A stretch of 64,000 nucleotides of DNA from Haliclona indistincta (taxonomy: Eukaryota > Porifera > Demospongiae > Haplosclerida > Chalinidae). Both the position numbers and the translations under genes were made by a program. Under the pieces are notes generated by a model. It did not search any database, was not told the DNA's origin, and worked only from the letters and a program-made list of their open reading frames with translations. Shown piece after piece: positions 1 to 10,859 of this stretch (its first letter is position 1; each line of letters opens with the position of its first letter). The stretch is from assembly GCA_964017065.1 (NCBI GenBank), contig OZ024784.1, positions 17,279,152 through 17,343,151 of the forward strand, written 5' to 3'.

Positions 1-663
1 ACAGGTCTGGACAATGTACTGTCAGGTTCTATTGAATCCCAGTAGATGAAGCAAGGTTCAATAGGATCATTGTTGCCTGGAAATCTCCAAACATTGCACT
101 CAATTCCCTAAAATGTAAAATTAGCACCAGATCTCATCATAAATACCCAGCTTACTTGTACTGTGTCGGTGCCATTGTACTTACAATTCTTCAACCAATC
201 GGGTGAAACAGGACCAAGCTCCTCAGTAAAGGAGGAAGTTGCATTTGTTAATATTTATTTTGCTGAGCGTGAGAGTGCTTACCTCTTGATACGAACAGCA
301 TTGATTGTCTTGCCAGTGACTGGCCGTGTGATTGACGAAGTACGTATTTCCTTGAGTAGCCAGAACGGAGCACGTGTAGTTGTTGTCATTCGTAGGTCTG
401 GAGTCAAACAGAGGCATACACCAATCTATGAAATCGGTCCTAAAAGTCTGTATAGAAGATTTAGTTATTGTGATCAATTTTTTACTCACCTTAGCTTTCC
501 AGTCATAGTAAATCACGCCATTAGCGCTCCAGTCTGGATTATAGTATTCAACTTTCACTACAAAGTTAGCAGTGAACTGATCCGGCCATATCGGTGGAGT
601 TGGGACCTGCGTCAAGCAAGCTACGGTCGCGAAGAGCAATGACAAAGCGACGAGGAGTAGCAT
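1..663 (-). CDS. Secreted protein of unknown family, copy A (3' end off window)
   Basis: Exons on the minus strand are 663-490, 447-283, 221-156 and 107-<1; each junction has GT/AG and all introns are phase 0. The product starts MLLLVALSLLF..., a signal peptide, followed by a mature start VPTPPIWPDQF. Conserved tryptophans and cysteines (DFIDWCMPLF, HWQDNQCC) and N-glycosylation sequons (NYT, NHT, NGT) indicate an extracellular protein. Exon lengths of the first three exons (174, 165 and 66 bp) equal those of copy B at 1109-1974, so the two are tandem duplicates. An in-frame ATG lies 45 bp upstream (708), but 663 matches the start in copy B. I do not recognise the family; a small ependymin- or lipid-binding-like fold is only a guess. 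The last exon is cut by the window edge. Confidence 0.72.
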
Positions 664-769
664 TTGTAACTTGGGCGGGGCTGATTTGCACTTGTGCTGA
701 ACATGCATGCTTGCCCACTTTCCTACAAATACAATGTATGTACTTGAGCTAGAATCATCTGTCTCTTCT

Positions 770-855
770 TCTGTCCAGGTAATTCACACTCCCTGGAACA
801 TTGATATGGCAATGCCCCACATGTACTGAAGCATGGTCGGACTATAATAGGAAAA
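770..855 (-). pseudogene. Relict last-exon fragment of a third copy of the A/B gene family
   Basis: On the minus strand this stretch resembles the end of copy B's last exon. Copy B reads SIGPTILEYM...GLPNPSSCSRDCEPP. Here the translation shows an SPTMLQYM-like piece and, in another frame after a small deletion, ALPYQCSRECELPG. No splice sites or other exons accompany it, so it looks like a decayed leftover of a tandem copy between A and B. The rest of 664-1108 shows no gene. Confidence 0.5.
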
Positions 856-1108
856 TACCAGGAAATTTCGCACAGGGCAGGACTCAACACATAATACATG
901 CACATGCATGCACAGTCTGTTTCTCTTTCTAAATCTTAGCCTATCACTCATCTTTATTGTGCACTGTAAAGCATATAATTTTTTATAATAATAATAATAA
1001 CAATAATTTCCTACAAAAAAGTGATATTAATTTTTATAAGAACATTTCAACCTGCAAAGCAGACCATTAGTACAACAGCATTAGCTAAGCATCCATAGGT
1101 TCATATTC

Positions 1109-1974
1109 CTATTCACAGCTAGGAAAATGAGGGTACTTCAGCCTTCTTGACTTCGAATCACTCTGTATCTTCCTTAGTGATGGTGGTTCACAATCTCTGG
1201 AACAGCTTGATGGATTTGGGAGTCCTATATCAATTTCTTTCGGTATTAGTCCACGATCAAAAGTCATGTACTCGAGGATGGTTGGACCAATGGAAGAAAG
1301 ACCAAAAAATTGCACTGGTTTAGACAATGTGTCAGGTTCTATTGAATCCCAGTAGCCATAGCAAGGTTCATTAGGATCACTAGTGCCTGCAAACCACCAA
1401 ACATTACACTCAATTCCCTGAAAAAGCAAGCAAAGTCACTAAGTGAAACATTAATTTACTTGAACTTACTCGTATGGTCGCCGTGCCGTTGTACTCACAG
1501 TTCTTAACCCAATCAGGAGTAACGGGAGCAAGACCCTGAAACAAAATTATGTTTTGCTATCAGCAGTTGTTTGTGATGTGTGGTGTTACCTTTTCAAACA
1601 TACAGCACTGATAGTCTTCCCATTTATCAGCTGTGTGATTCACAAAGTACATACTTCCCTCAGTAGCTAGAAAAGTGCATGTGTAGTTATTCTGATCATT
1701 AGGTCCAGTATCAAACAGAGGCAGGCACCAATCTATAAAATCGGTCCTAAAAGTCTGCACAAAAATAAGAATGAAATTTGCCAGCTAGGTCTCTGCTCAC
1801 CTTAGCTGTCCAGTCATAGTAAATCACACCTTTAGCGCTCCAATCGGGGCCATACTCCTCCACTCTTACCACAAATTCAGTAGTGAACTGATCGGGCCAT
1901 ATTGGTGGCTTTGGAACATGCGCCGAGCAAACGGCGAGGAACACGGACAGAGCTGCCAGTCGAGTAAGAAGCAT
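1109..1974 (-). CDS. Secreted protein of unknown family, copy B (complete)
   Basis: Four minus-strand exons, 1974-1801, 1754-1590, 1535-1470 and 1417-1109, splice in phase 0 to 237 aa. Residues 1-19 are a signal peptide (MLLTRLAALSVFLAVCSA). The mature protein has PKPPIWPDQF at its start, paired cysteines (WCLPLF, YQCC, NCEYNG, IECNVWW, SSCSRDC) and several N-glycosylation sequons, so it is probably extracellular and disulfide-bonded. The tail is basic (SKSRRLKYPHF). It is the full-length sister of copy A and gives the complete gene model. Its start is 141 bp from the divergent membrane-protein gene at 2116. The open frame extends upstream of 1974, but only the MLLT start gives a signal peptide. 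Function unknown. Confidence 0.78.
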
Positions 1975-2115
1975 GACGCAAGGGTAATTGAGCAGGGCGG
2001 GGCTCGTTTGCACGTGCGTGCATAGGCCGCAAAATCTTATCGTTACAAAACTACTATAAAAGCTGTACGTTAAAATTACAACTGCAGACTCAGAGTTAAA
2101 TAATTCTCCATAATT
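1975..2115. promoter_or_regulatory. Short divergent intergenic region between copy B and the membrane protein gene
   Basis: The 141 bp separate two opposite-strand start codons and must hold both 5' ends. No TATA box is obvious. A GC-rich patch (gggcggggctcg) lies near 1996, and a similar GC patch lies upstream of copy A near 672. Shared bidirectional regulation is inferred. Confidence 0.45.
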
Positions 2116-3305
2116 ATGACAATGGCATCTGAAACGAAATCGCTGTTTTTTCAAATTCCTCTTCTCTTGCTAACGGTTTTTTCTTGCTCCAGAAACAGAG
2201 TTGTTGCTGCTAGCAACGAATGCCTCGGTAAGCAAAGCTGCACACTACAATCTGTATTTTATCAATTTTTGTAGGTGAACTCACTATCGTGAATTATACT
2301 CAAGCATCCAGACCAGCAGCACATTCTCTAACAGTTGAGCGTTCATCAGTGGTTACCATCGCTTGCTGGACACGGTGTGGCTACGTGGATTGGTTTACTA
2401 TAACACCGACAGGTCGAAATGTGCCGGGACTAGGAGGAACCCAGTTTAACTGCACTCGTAATGGAACTTGTCTGAATTTCACAGGAAACCCGGATTGCAC
2501 AAATGTGCAGCCAGGACAAGGCAACCGTTTCAAACACGAGCTGTCTTTGCTCGCAAAAGAGACTTTTTACATTGACTGTCGTCCCCAATGCCCATTTGGA
2601 AACAACAAGCTTGAAGGAAGAACCAACGGCTTGCTAGTCCATGTAATTGGTAAGCAAAATACATTTTTGCATGCTGAAATGTTGTTTGTTTTGTCAAATC
2701 ACCCTTTACAAACTTCTTTTACCACTGATACTATAGACCCTCCCGAGCCTACCCAAGTCACTCCTACTCGATCAACTGCAGACACATCTTCAAAGACTTC
2801 ATCAGTCATGTGTTTGCAAGACCAGCCTTCACAAACAATGCCTGCTTCATCTAGTACCAGTACCTTACCACTCGCCAGTACTGTATCACCATCACCAATC
2901 AGCTCATTTACAGCACAAACTACCTCATTACGACCTTCCATGACGGATTTCTCAACTACTCGTGCTTCACGGTTGTCAACTACCAAATTGCCTGAAGAAC
3001 CTAGTGATAATATAGTTGATCGAGTCAGAGCTACACAAACAGGTAGGACTTATACATTAAAATGAAGTTGCACAGTTTCATCTCTCTCTCTTCTCCCTTG
3101 TACAGCTGAAGCTGTCCGCACAGAAACGATATCTTTTCTAACTGTGATAGTGGTGTCGACTGTACTCTTCATTATCATGTTGGTAGCTTTCTTCATTCTG
3201 CTGATATTCTACATCAACGCTAAACGTCGCATCGTTGAACTGAAGCTACACAGTGATGAACAACGGGCACCTACTAAAGATACCGAATTGTCGTCGCAAC
3301 TCTGA
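2116..3305 (+). CDS. Single-pass type I membrane protein with Ser/Thr-rich stalk
   Basis: Exons 2116-2227, 2275-2649, 2737-3042 and 3106-3305 join to 330 aa; all introns are 47-87 bp with GT/AG borders. The order is a signal peptide in exon 1 (FFQIPLLLLTVFSCS), and an extracellular domain in exon 2 with about seven cysteines and N-glycosylation sites (starts ELTIVNYTQ; TIACWTRCGYVDWF). A Ser/Thr/Pro-rich stalk fills exon 3. In exon 4 comes one hydrophobic span (about FLTVIVVSTVLFIIMLVAFF) with a basic stop-transfer INAKRR and a ~30-residue cytoplasmic tail. The cysteine/tryptophan spacing of the ectodomain is compatible with an Ig-like fold, but I cannot assign it. No kinase, ITAM or other signalling motif is visible in the tail. 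Receptor or adhesion roles are inference from architecture only. Confidence 0.75.
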
Positions 3306-4099
3306 TAACATCATAATGAAAACTGTTTCTATTCTTCACTTCCAACAATTTTTATCTGCATCAAGTCATTTTAAACTAAATTATGTCATGTATTATACAC
3401 AAGTTCCAAACCTTTTGAAAAGGATTTTTCACTTTTTGTGACATTGTAAAAGTATAATAATACTTCAAGCAAAAAAAATCAACTTCACTATTATTTTTAC
3501 TGAGTATGCGTACTTGTAGGTACTCAGTCAATGCTAATGGGCTAGTGAAAGAGATAATGTGTTTGGTAAAGAGATTATCAGCTCAGTAATAGTGAAAACG
3601 ATCGTTATCTGTCCATGATACCTAACATGAGTGCCCATGTGATCTCATCAATGTGTTGCATGACTAATGAAAGCAAATTGTGTGTATTATTCTATAGACA
3701 AGGTGACCTATATTCAAATGATCCAGGTCATTAGTGTTGCCCATATCAGGCAATTCTTAAAATAATCCACTTGTCTAGTGAGTTGATGTGTACCGGTATT
3801 TCCCAGGGAATAGTATAGAGATGTATAGTAAGATAGTATGCCCTCATTGCAGTGTAGGTAGTGATAGTCACCTGACTGTCAGCGTACACACTATCGGAGC
3901 CAACTAATCCAACATTCTGCATGCTCAGTAAACCATGACGGCTCAGTTAAGCATTGTTTGTGTCTACGTCAATAAAATTTATAATAACATTTCATAGTCA
4001 ATAAACCTTGCACAATGCTCAGACCTTGCACAATGCAGTGCTCAGATCTGGTAAATAATTTCTACTGTACTGGTAATCAGCATATTTGAATGATCAACA
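3306..4099. other. Intergenic, convergent 3' ends
   Basis: About 790 AT-rich bases lie between the stop of the membrane protein and the stop of the minus-strand LRR1 gene. They should hold both 3' UTRs. I see no further coding signal, RNA gene or transposon end. Confidence 0.5.
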
Positions 4100-6042
4100 T
4101 TAATTTCTCCATAATTTGAGACAACGAGCAGAACAGAGAAACAGTTCAACCGGTGTCCTAGTATTGCCAGTTTTATCTACAGCGATCACTGTGGTTGATA
4201 CTTTGTGAAGGTCCATGGTAGCTATGTAGTGAAGGAAGGCCTCAAAGCATGCTGCACCGCATAGACACTGCTTGGCAGAGTCCAAGTATCGACAGAGCAT
4301 CACCGGAACAGTACTAGGCTCATAAGGTATTCTATAGAAAAACATAAGAAAAAAAGATAATCCGATGTAGCATTAAAAAGGACTGCAGACTTAATTTAAC
4401 ATTTTTACTTAGTGCGTAATAAGCAGTAAATATATTCACACTGGTATGCTCATTGCACAGGAATCTTACCTGTGTTTTCTGATTACTCTGCCGGCTAACT
4501 CTTGAAGTCTTGGTAAACCAAGGTTGCTGCATTTCTTCAACAGCCCACTAGCAGACAATGGATTACCAAAAAGGTCAAGTGATTCAAGAGTGAGTCGAGA
4601 GAAAGAGTGTGGAAGAACAGCAAACTTGTTTGAGCTGGCTGAAAGGAACTTAAGCTGCTTCAACTTCCCAAAACCACGAGGAAGAAGTTGCAGCTCATTA
4701 CAATCAAGTTTGAGGTTAACTAAACTCTTCAAGTCAGGAAAGGAAACAGGGAGATATGTTAACCTGTTTCTAGACAGATCCAAGCTTTTCAGTGACTGGG
4801 CTAATGTTCCGTAACACAAGTCATTAGGAATTTCAGTAATTTGGTTACCAGCAAGCTTTAGTTCAACCAGTGACATGTCTTTCATTGCCTCTGGTAAACT
4901 CTTTATAAGATTGTTTGAAAGGTCTAATTTTTGGAGCAAGCCGAGAGCTATGATTCTTCTATCTACTCTACTCAATCCAATGCTGACTGCTTCGATGATC
5001 TCTAGAGAAGACGGAAATCCTTTGATGGGGTAGTCACCTCGAGATCGGACAACGAGTTTTTTTGGAGGTTTGTCAAAGTCCTTCATTTTAGGAGGAAGAT
5101 CGGGAGGAAAGGAGGTTGTCTGTTGCTCCTGTGGTGTCATCCTCAACAGCATGAGGAACTCTTTGAGCTTCACTGGATCTGCCTAAGAGAGAACAGAAAC
5201 ATGAATGAGTCTGCTAACATAGGCTACGTTTACACGTAGACGATCAGTCCAAAAACGGGGAAATGTATTCGGATTCAACTCCATCGCTTTTGCTGTTTAC
5301 ACGGCTCCGTTTTGACTGTTTAGCAAGCGGAAGCAAATGAAATGTGGGTGTGCCGTTTTCATGCGAGCATGCTAACACTCGCTCATACGCAAGAACCAGC
5401 GAAGGAAACGCTATTTTTCCTTGATATATGTCGTTTCAGGGCTCGTGCTAGTATTCTCTGCGAGTATGAAGGCTGAGATGTACTCATATCAAAAGTGTGT
5501 ATTCGTTTTTGGTGTTTACACGAGCGTTTTTCATGCCTCCGTTTTCCAAGTCTCTACTTAAGTCTCCGTTTTCAAAAGTCTCCGTTTTCAGGAGAGTTTT
5601 TATCGTATGCGTGTAAACGAGAGGCCTAAACGGAGACAAATGTCTGCGTTTTTGTCTGAAATCGTCTTCGTGTAAACGGGGCCATAGTCACACCTTGCTG
5701 ATGACTAGATCGTGAGCTGGTTCTTTGAACTTGATGGTCGCCTTTCCGTCCTTTAGGAACTTCCCAAATATGCGGATGATGTTGTCCTTTACCTAACATA
5801 ATTGTAGAACACATATTATTTACCATTATATTGTTCAAACACACTTTATAGCTTGTCCCAGTAACGTTTTTTACTGTGGACACAAGCATGTACATTTCCT
5901 CCTCCTTCCCTTTCTTGGGCCCACTCCCTGTTGGCTTCTTCCCAAGAGTTAACGAGGCTCTGGACCTTGTTCCTTTGCTGCTGGCTCCTCCATTCGTCAC
6001 AGCCAACGTGTAAGTCACCTCAACATCACAAGCCAACCTCAT
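4100..6042 (-). CDS. LRR1: Leucine-rich repeat protein 1 (CUL2 E3 ligase substrate receptor)
   Basis: Minus-strand exons 6042-5845, 5792-5694, 5182-4470 and 4331-4100 encode 413 aa, close to the ~414 aa of vertebrate LRR1 (PPIL5). The start MRLACDVEV matches the family's MKLHCEVEV start. Exon 2 (VKDNIIRIFGKFLKDGKATI) matches the conserved N-terminal domain. Residues ~165-300 hold canonical leucine-rich repeats (LQKLDLSNNLIKSLPEAM, LKSLDLSRNRLTYLP, LESLDLFGN). The C-terminal domain begins IPYEPSTVP and keeps the cysteine pattern CLCGAAC (about 359-365) and CSARC (403-407). In vertebrates and worms, LRR1 with CUL2 ubiquitylates the CMG helicase during replisome unloading; that role is family knowledge. 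Intron 2 donor is GTGTGA; this intron is enlarged by a MITE. TBCB diverges from the same 82-bp region. Confidence 0.93.
5222..5683. mobile_element. MITE in the third-exon-flanking intron of LRR1
   Basis: The ends are imperfect inverted repeats, GGCTACGTTTACACG on the left and the complement of GGCCCCGTTTACACG on the right, with similarity continuing ~10 bp further in (AGACGAT). ATA flanks both sides (5219-5221 and 5684-5686) as a probable 3-bp target duplication. The interior repeats short blocks such as tctccgttttca. No coding potential. Removing element plus duplication leaves a 46-bp intron, the normal size here. The superfamily is not certain; a 3-bp duplication would fit PIF/Harbinger, though ATA is not its usual TWA. 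Confidence 0.8.
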
Positions 6043-6124
6043 CGTCTCACTACTCCTTTTCCCGCCACAACGCCCGCGCCAATATCACAGTTCAATCGTC
6101 GGGGCATCCTCTCCGCCCTCCAAC
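6043..6124. promoter_or_regulatory. 82-bp head-to-head promoter region of LRR1 and TBCB
   Basis: Only 82 bp separate the two initiation codons, so both core promoters and 5' UTRs must overlap here or extend into the neighbouring first exons. The region is GC-richer than its surroundings (cgcccgcgcc) and has no TATA box. Confidence 0.6.
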
Positions 6125-7122
6125 ATGGCTGTGAGCGAAACTGTAGAAGCGTTCAATTTGTTCGTTAGCAGCAATGTTGCGGACTCTATTACCCAAGGGA
6201 AGTACTATCCTTCAAGCACTACTATAGCTGAGCTCAAGGTACTGGTTGTGAGACTCACCAGCACTGAATAGATCACTATAAACCATCATAGGGCAAGTTA
6301 GAGTTAATAACAGGAGCCAGTGCTAGCACAGTGCAGCTGCAACTGCTCGATAGTGAGCAAAAGTTAGTGTGTGAGCTGAATGATGACATGAGAACACTTG
6401 GATCTTACAACGTCAGAAGTGGCATGACAATACACGTCAGTTAATCATATGATCGCTTGTATTCTGATTATCTTGTTCATGGTTTTAACAAACAGGCTAT
6501 TGACAAAAATCCAGAAAAAACGAGACAACTTCTCGATCACTCAGAGGTGGAAAAATATGAAATGTCTGAAAATGATTATGCAAAGAGAACAGGTGAGCTG
6601 GGTTGATCGTGTTTGACAAGTTATGATGGTCTACAGATTCCGTGAGAGCATTTAAACAGAAGATGAAGATGGGTAGATTCTCTGACAATAAGGATGATGC
6701 TGCTTCACAGAAGCTCTTAGAAGAGGAGGAAGAGCAGGCTAGTAGAATCAGTGTGGGAGCTCGCTGTCAGGTGACCGTATCAGGAGGTTCTGCTAGAAGA
6801 GGAACAGTCATGTTTGTTGGTACGTTTTATTTTATGAGCAGATTTTCAATTGTTGCATATTATTTTTTTGCTGTAGGTAAAACCCAGTTTAAACCTGGTC
6901 ACTGGGTGGGAGTGAGATATGATGAACCTCTTGGAAAAAATGATGGAAGGTTGTTTTCATGTGTTTGTGTGAAATGTGCTTTTTTCAAGTCTGTTTACTT
7001 TTTGCAGTGTGCAAGGTCACAGATACTTTGAGTGCCAGCCAAAGTACGGTGCATTTGTAAAACCCAAAGCTGTAGAAGTGGGAGATTTTCCTGAAGAAAA
7101 CTTTAGCGATGATGAAATGTGA
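6125..7122 (+). CDS. TBCB: Tubulin-folding cofactor B
   Basis: Six exons, 6125-6238, 6292-6435, 6496-6592, 6637-6819, 6877-6949 and 7008-7122, give 241 aa (vertebrate TBCB ~244). Residues ~10-88 are the ubiquitin-like domain ([35 protein letters not shown]). A coiled, charged linker with [14 protein letters not shown] follows. Residues ~160-228 are a CAP-Gly domain with the diagnostic [19 protein letters not shown] and [15 protein letters not shown]. The acidic C-terminus ends DDEM, comparable to the DEI end that TBCB uses in the tubulin pathway. TBCB acts with TBCE in alpha-tubulin folding and dimer dissociation in the cytosol. Introns are 44-60 bp. Donor GTCAGT at 6436 is a non-consensus but workable site and is needed for the IHAID junction. 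Confidence 0.95.
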
Positions 7123-7351
7123 TATGTTTTGTCAGTATTATCACTTATCAAGTATTATCAAGTGTATGTCAAAAATCTCACCAACTAGCTAAAACCATGT
7201 CAATTGATTACCGTAATGTTAGCATTAATTCTTTGTGTGAAACAGTGTTCATTTGTATTAAACCATGAAGTTACTGAGCATAGAGTTATTGCAAGCGCCT
7301 GGGTTGTACCGCACACCGTTTTAACCCCTCCCTATCCACGTGGGTGGCGAA

Positions 7352-8261
7352 ATGGAGAACACAGCCACTGCTGGAAAAAAGCGCCCTAGAAATCTAAGTA
7401 CGGACGACGACGACTCAATCGAAGGATCTTCCAACAATCCAGTGATCAAGATGTTTACAGTGAGCAAGCTATAGAACCAAATCCATGAAAAATGCACAAT
7501 CTATTATTTCACTGTAGCTTTATCAAAAGGAACTAGACACTCGTTATGACAGACGAGAACGACTAGTTAAATTGAGCAGAGATTGTACGTCACAGAGCAA
7601 GCGAATAATATTCCTCCTCCATCGCGTCTCTAGTAGCAAAACCGATGACGTCAACGAAGAGGTATTTTTAGCCGCCCAAACCAAACTCCAAGAAGTGCTA
7701 AAAATTATCAGACAAATGGCAACTGAGCTCTCTGATCAGGATCCCAACAAGTTCCGATCTGCCTTCACTATTGGAATTGAAGAGTACATCGAGGCTCTCT
7801 CGTATTACGTTTTCCTAAAAGAAGCGAGACTGGTCACGTTGGAAGAGGTGCAACAATGGCTGACCTTTCCTCTGGAAGATAAGATGGAGACTGACAGTGT
7901 CGAGAAGGAGACGTCGCTTGAGAAAGAAACAGAATCAGCAACACAGCAAACTCTCATTTTTCCTTTGACACCAGTCATGTTTGTCCTAGGGGTTGGTGAT
8001 CTAACAGGTGAACTTATGCGCCTTAGTATTAATGCAGTTGGTAGCGGAAACCGTGAGATGCCCTTCTCTGTACTGCAGTTCATTAGAGATGTCTATTGCA
8101 GCTTCTTGAGACTCTGGCCGGGCTCATCAAAAGAGCTTCCAAAGAAAATCGAGATAATGAAGACCAGTTTATTGAAAATAGAACAAGTCTGCTATACAAT
8201 TAGAGTGCGTGGATCAGAGATGTCTCAAAACATGTTAGCTGATTTGGCTAATGTACAATAA
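7352..8261 (+). CDS. TSNAX: Translin-associated factor X (TRAX)
   Basis: Two exons, 7352-7459 and 7518-8261, give 283 aa. The N-terminus has a basic patch (GKKRPRN) and an acidic DDDD run. From residue 37 it follows the family closely: LYQKELDTRYDRRERLVKLSRD, SKRIIFLLHRV, GIEEYIEALSYY, GVGDLTGELMR and IRVRGSEMSQNMLAD. The acidic residues of the C3PO endoribonuclease site are present (E125 and E128 in EEYIEA, D197 in GVGDL). TRAX pairs with translin to form C3PO, which removes the siRNA passenger strand and processes tRNA fragments. Translin itself is not in the window. The gene lies 229 bp after TBCB on the same strand and 84 bp before the convergent transporter gene. Confidence 0.93.
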
Positions 8262-8345
8262 AATTAATAAGTATTATGCAGCAATTGTAAAGTTACTAAC
8301 ACATGTACAAATACAACAGTACTGTATCTACTTTATGAGAGCTGA

Positions 8346-9882
8346 TTAATGAACGTTGTACATGTTATCGTATTGTTGATATGGTTCGCCACTATCAGCT
8401 GGAGCTGGTTCATCTGTGGGATAGTTAGCTATCACATTATCATAGTACTCTTCAATGTATCTATATACATCATCAGTCTGAGTTCTTTTTCTGAGTTTGT
8501 ATGTACAGGCAAAAACTACAATAAGAATGAAACCAACAAAGCCAATAATTGGCATTGCAATGGTAAATACTTTTAGTTTCTCCAGTGTCTCGCCAAATGT
8601 TATTTGAAGAACAAAAAAGATGATCAACAGAATGATTCTAGCAATGGTTTGTGTAGCATAAGCAAAACCAATAAGCATTCCTCGCATTTGATGTGGTACT
8701 TGTGCACAAAGGAACTCATTTGCTGGAGGAAACATGACAGTATATGCGATACCAGATACTGCAATGGACACAATTCGAAATCTAGCAATGTCTTGTAGAA
8801 GGAAAAGGACCAGAGTAACAATGGCACTTAGATTCATTATGAAGTATCCGAAAACCATGTAATGCAAAGAATTAAGCCTTCTTAGGAGGTTTGATAAACA
8901 ATGGTATTCCAATGCTAAAGTATGTTATCATCAAAGGATAGCTATTTATGCAGCTTGTATCACCAATGCTTGTTACTGTATAAGTAATTCCGTAATACAT
9001 TACACAGCCAAATGCAAATGAAGGGAACGTCAGGAGAAGCTTACCAAAAGTCTTCACATCATTCACTTCTTCTTCATCAAATGGTCCTCCATATTTGGAC
9101 ATTGCTAGATCCATACGAGATGGTATGGTGTTCTCACAGTATGTGAAGGCACTGCGATGACGTGGATACTTGTTCTTGACTGCATAACTGATGACATTTC
9201 TGATCAGTTTAAGCGGATTCTTAGGTTGAAAGGCAACATTGAAGTAATTTCCAAAGCACAGAATTACACACACTGCAGCTGTCATAGCACCAGCCATTGC
9301 AACCTGTTGCAGGAGGTTTGAAATTAAGGGCTCTGTACTTACACACGGCACAGTTTGAATTAAAATTCTTGTGCTAATAATAATTGTCCATACAAAAAAG
9401 TATATGTATTTGCGAATTGTGTCAGAAGATTCCGAGTGAAGATTATCAAGAAGAGACGCCAAGATGTTTGCCTGAAAGAAAGCTCTTAGAATAGCCATCG
9501 CCAGTAGTGACACAGGATAGGTGAGGTATAGTACAGCTATTCTCACAGGTTGAACGTCTGGGAATAAGTAGAGGATAGTTGAGTTACCAGTGATAATCAT
9601 CATTGCAGTCCACATGCCCCACACACTAGCTATCAACACTTTGTACCTACCATAGTACACATCGGCTAACCAACCACCAACAGGAAGCATTAAAAGTTCT
9701 ATGATCAGTACAACACATGAGAGTGACTCGGTTTCAATAATTGACAATGAAGCCTGACTTGAATAGAATAGATAGAAAGATGACTCAAAGGAATCAGTGC
9801 CCATAATTATGCCATGAACCAGTCCATGAAGCAACAGGATAGTGAAAGCTGCTTTGTGTTGAGAAGACAAACTGCACTTCAT
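8346..9882 (-). pseudogene. SLC15/POT-like membrane transporter, frameshifted copy (G1)
   Basis: The coding sequence closely follows the intact neighbour at 10860-12422 from MKCSLSSQH to the identical tail ending DNMYNVH. It is split into two frames near 8880-8925. Compared with the neighbour, 14 bp (around the QQSSLL codons) and a further 9 bp (around AVIGIG) are missing. The 14-bp loss shifts the frame, so the first part ends ...IPLFIKPPKKA and the last ~5 membrane spans lie in another frame. No intron borders rescue it. The remainder is undamaged and well conserved, so this is a recent pseudogene, or an assembly error worth checking. An in-frame ATG at 9906 adds eight residues, but MKCSL is the start shared by both copies. 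Confidence 0.75.
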
Positions 9883-10859
9883 ATTTTTAAGACTCCAAAA
9901 TACCATTTTACGACAGTTTACACTGACCTATAGCTTATGAAACTGAATTTGTCAGCTTGTATTGTGCTTATATTTATAACCATGTAATATATTTTGGACT
10001 ACAAAAACATCAGCTTAGAACCCATGACTGCCTAAACAAGCTGCAAGTCATAACTCTATACTAACTAAGCATGCAGATCTATATTGTCATAAACATGTAC
10101 TGTGTGCGTACTGACTGCACAGGATATATAATGCCCTTATAGTGGCTATATAATTGTCACAAACTGTGCCAAGCACAATAAACTATTATACTGATGCACC
10201 AATACAGGGCTGTGCTAGAACGAAGCCTATCATCATTCCATGATAATTCATTATGCTGTTTCTAGAATACTTAAATTAGACTACAATGCTGAGACAGGCA
10301 GAAATCAGCATAATCAAAAACAAATGCGGATTTTACAGTGTACACTTTAACATGCAACTGTTTATATACAAGATCAATTGAGTTGATAGTAAAATAGATT
10401 TTCACAAGATAGAATCAAAGAACTGAACACAATGGCACATGGAGAAAAGATCATGTGATAGAAAGAGCCTTAGTAAAGGTGATACATGAAAAACATGAAT
10501 ACACAAAGGTGAATAGAACACAACAGTGATACACAATTAAACATGACAGCACAGTAAAACTCAATAAGTGATATAATGATGTTCAAGTGTTACTTTCATC
10601 ATGAGTTGTAGTGCAAACTAAAACTAAAGGCTGTCCACTACCCCACGTATGCCCTTTTCCTATCATAAACATGCCCAGCCAAAATATATATTAGGTGTTA
10701 TGATATTATATTGAAAAAGGTGTTTTCAAGTAGCTGACTGTGTGCCAATGGTATAAAAAACAACAATTGTAAATATAGAGAAAACATGCAAAATAGCCAA
10801 AGTCAACAATAGTGCTATTTAGCTACATAACTGAACCATAACATATGGACAAGAGTCAA
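9883..10859. other. AT-rich intergenic region between the transporter copies
   Basis: Nearly 1 kb with no convincing open frame, tRNA or transposon end. It should contain the 5' region of G1 and the 3' region of G2. Confidence 0.45.

Noticed and set aside
163..642. 159-aa plus-strand frame at the left edge
   Set aside because: Shadow of the minus-strand gene A; the spliced minus-strand model has a signal peptide, matched exons and a paralogue.
723..905. 60-aa minus-strand frame as an independent gene
   Set aside because: Only its middle resembles the A/B last exon; it lacks the other exons and is better read as a relict.
8346..9906. Reading the G1 region as two separate genes (344 and 188 aa)
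   Set aside because: The neighbouring copy is one continuous protein across the same place; the break is explained by a 14-bp deletion.
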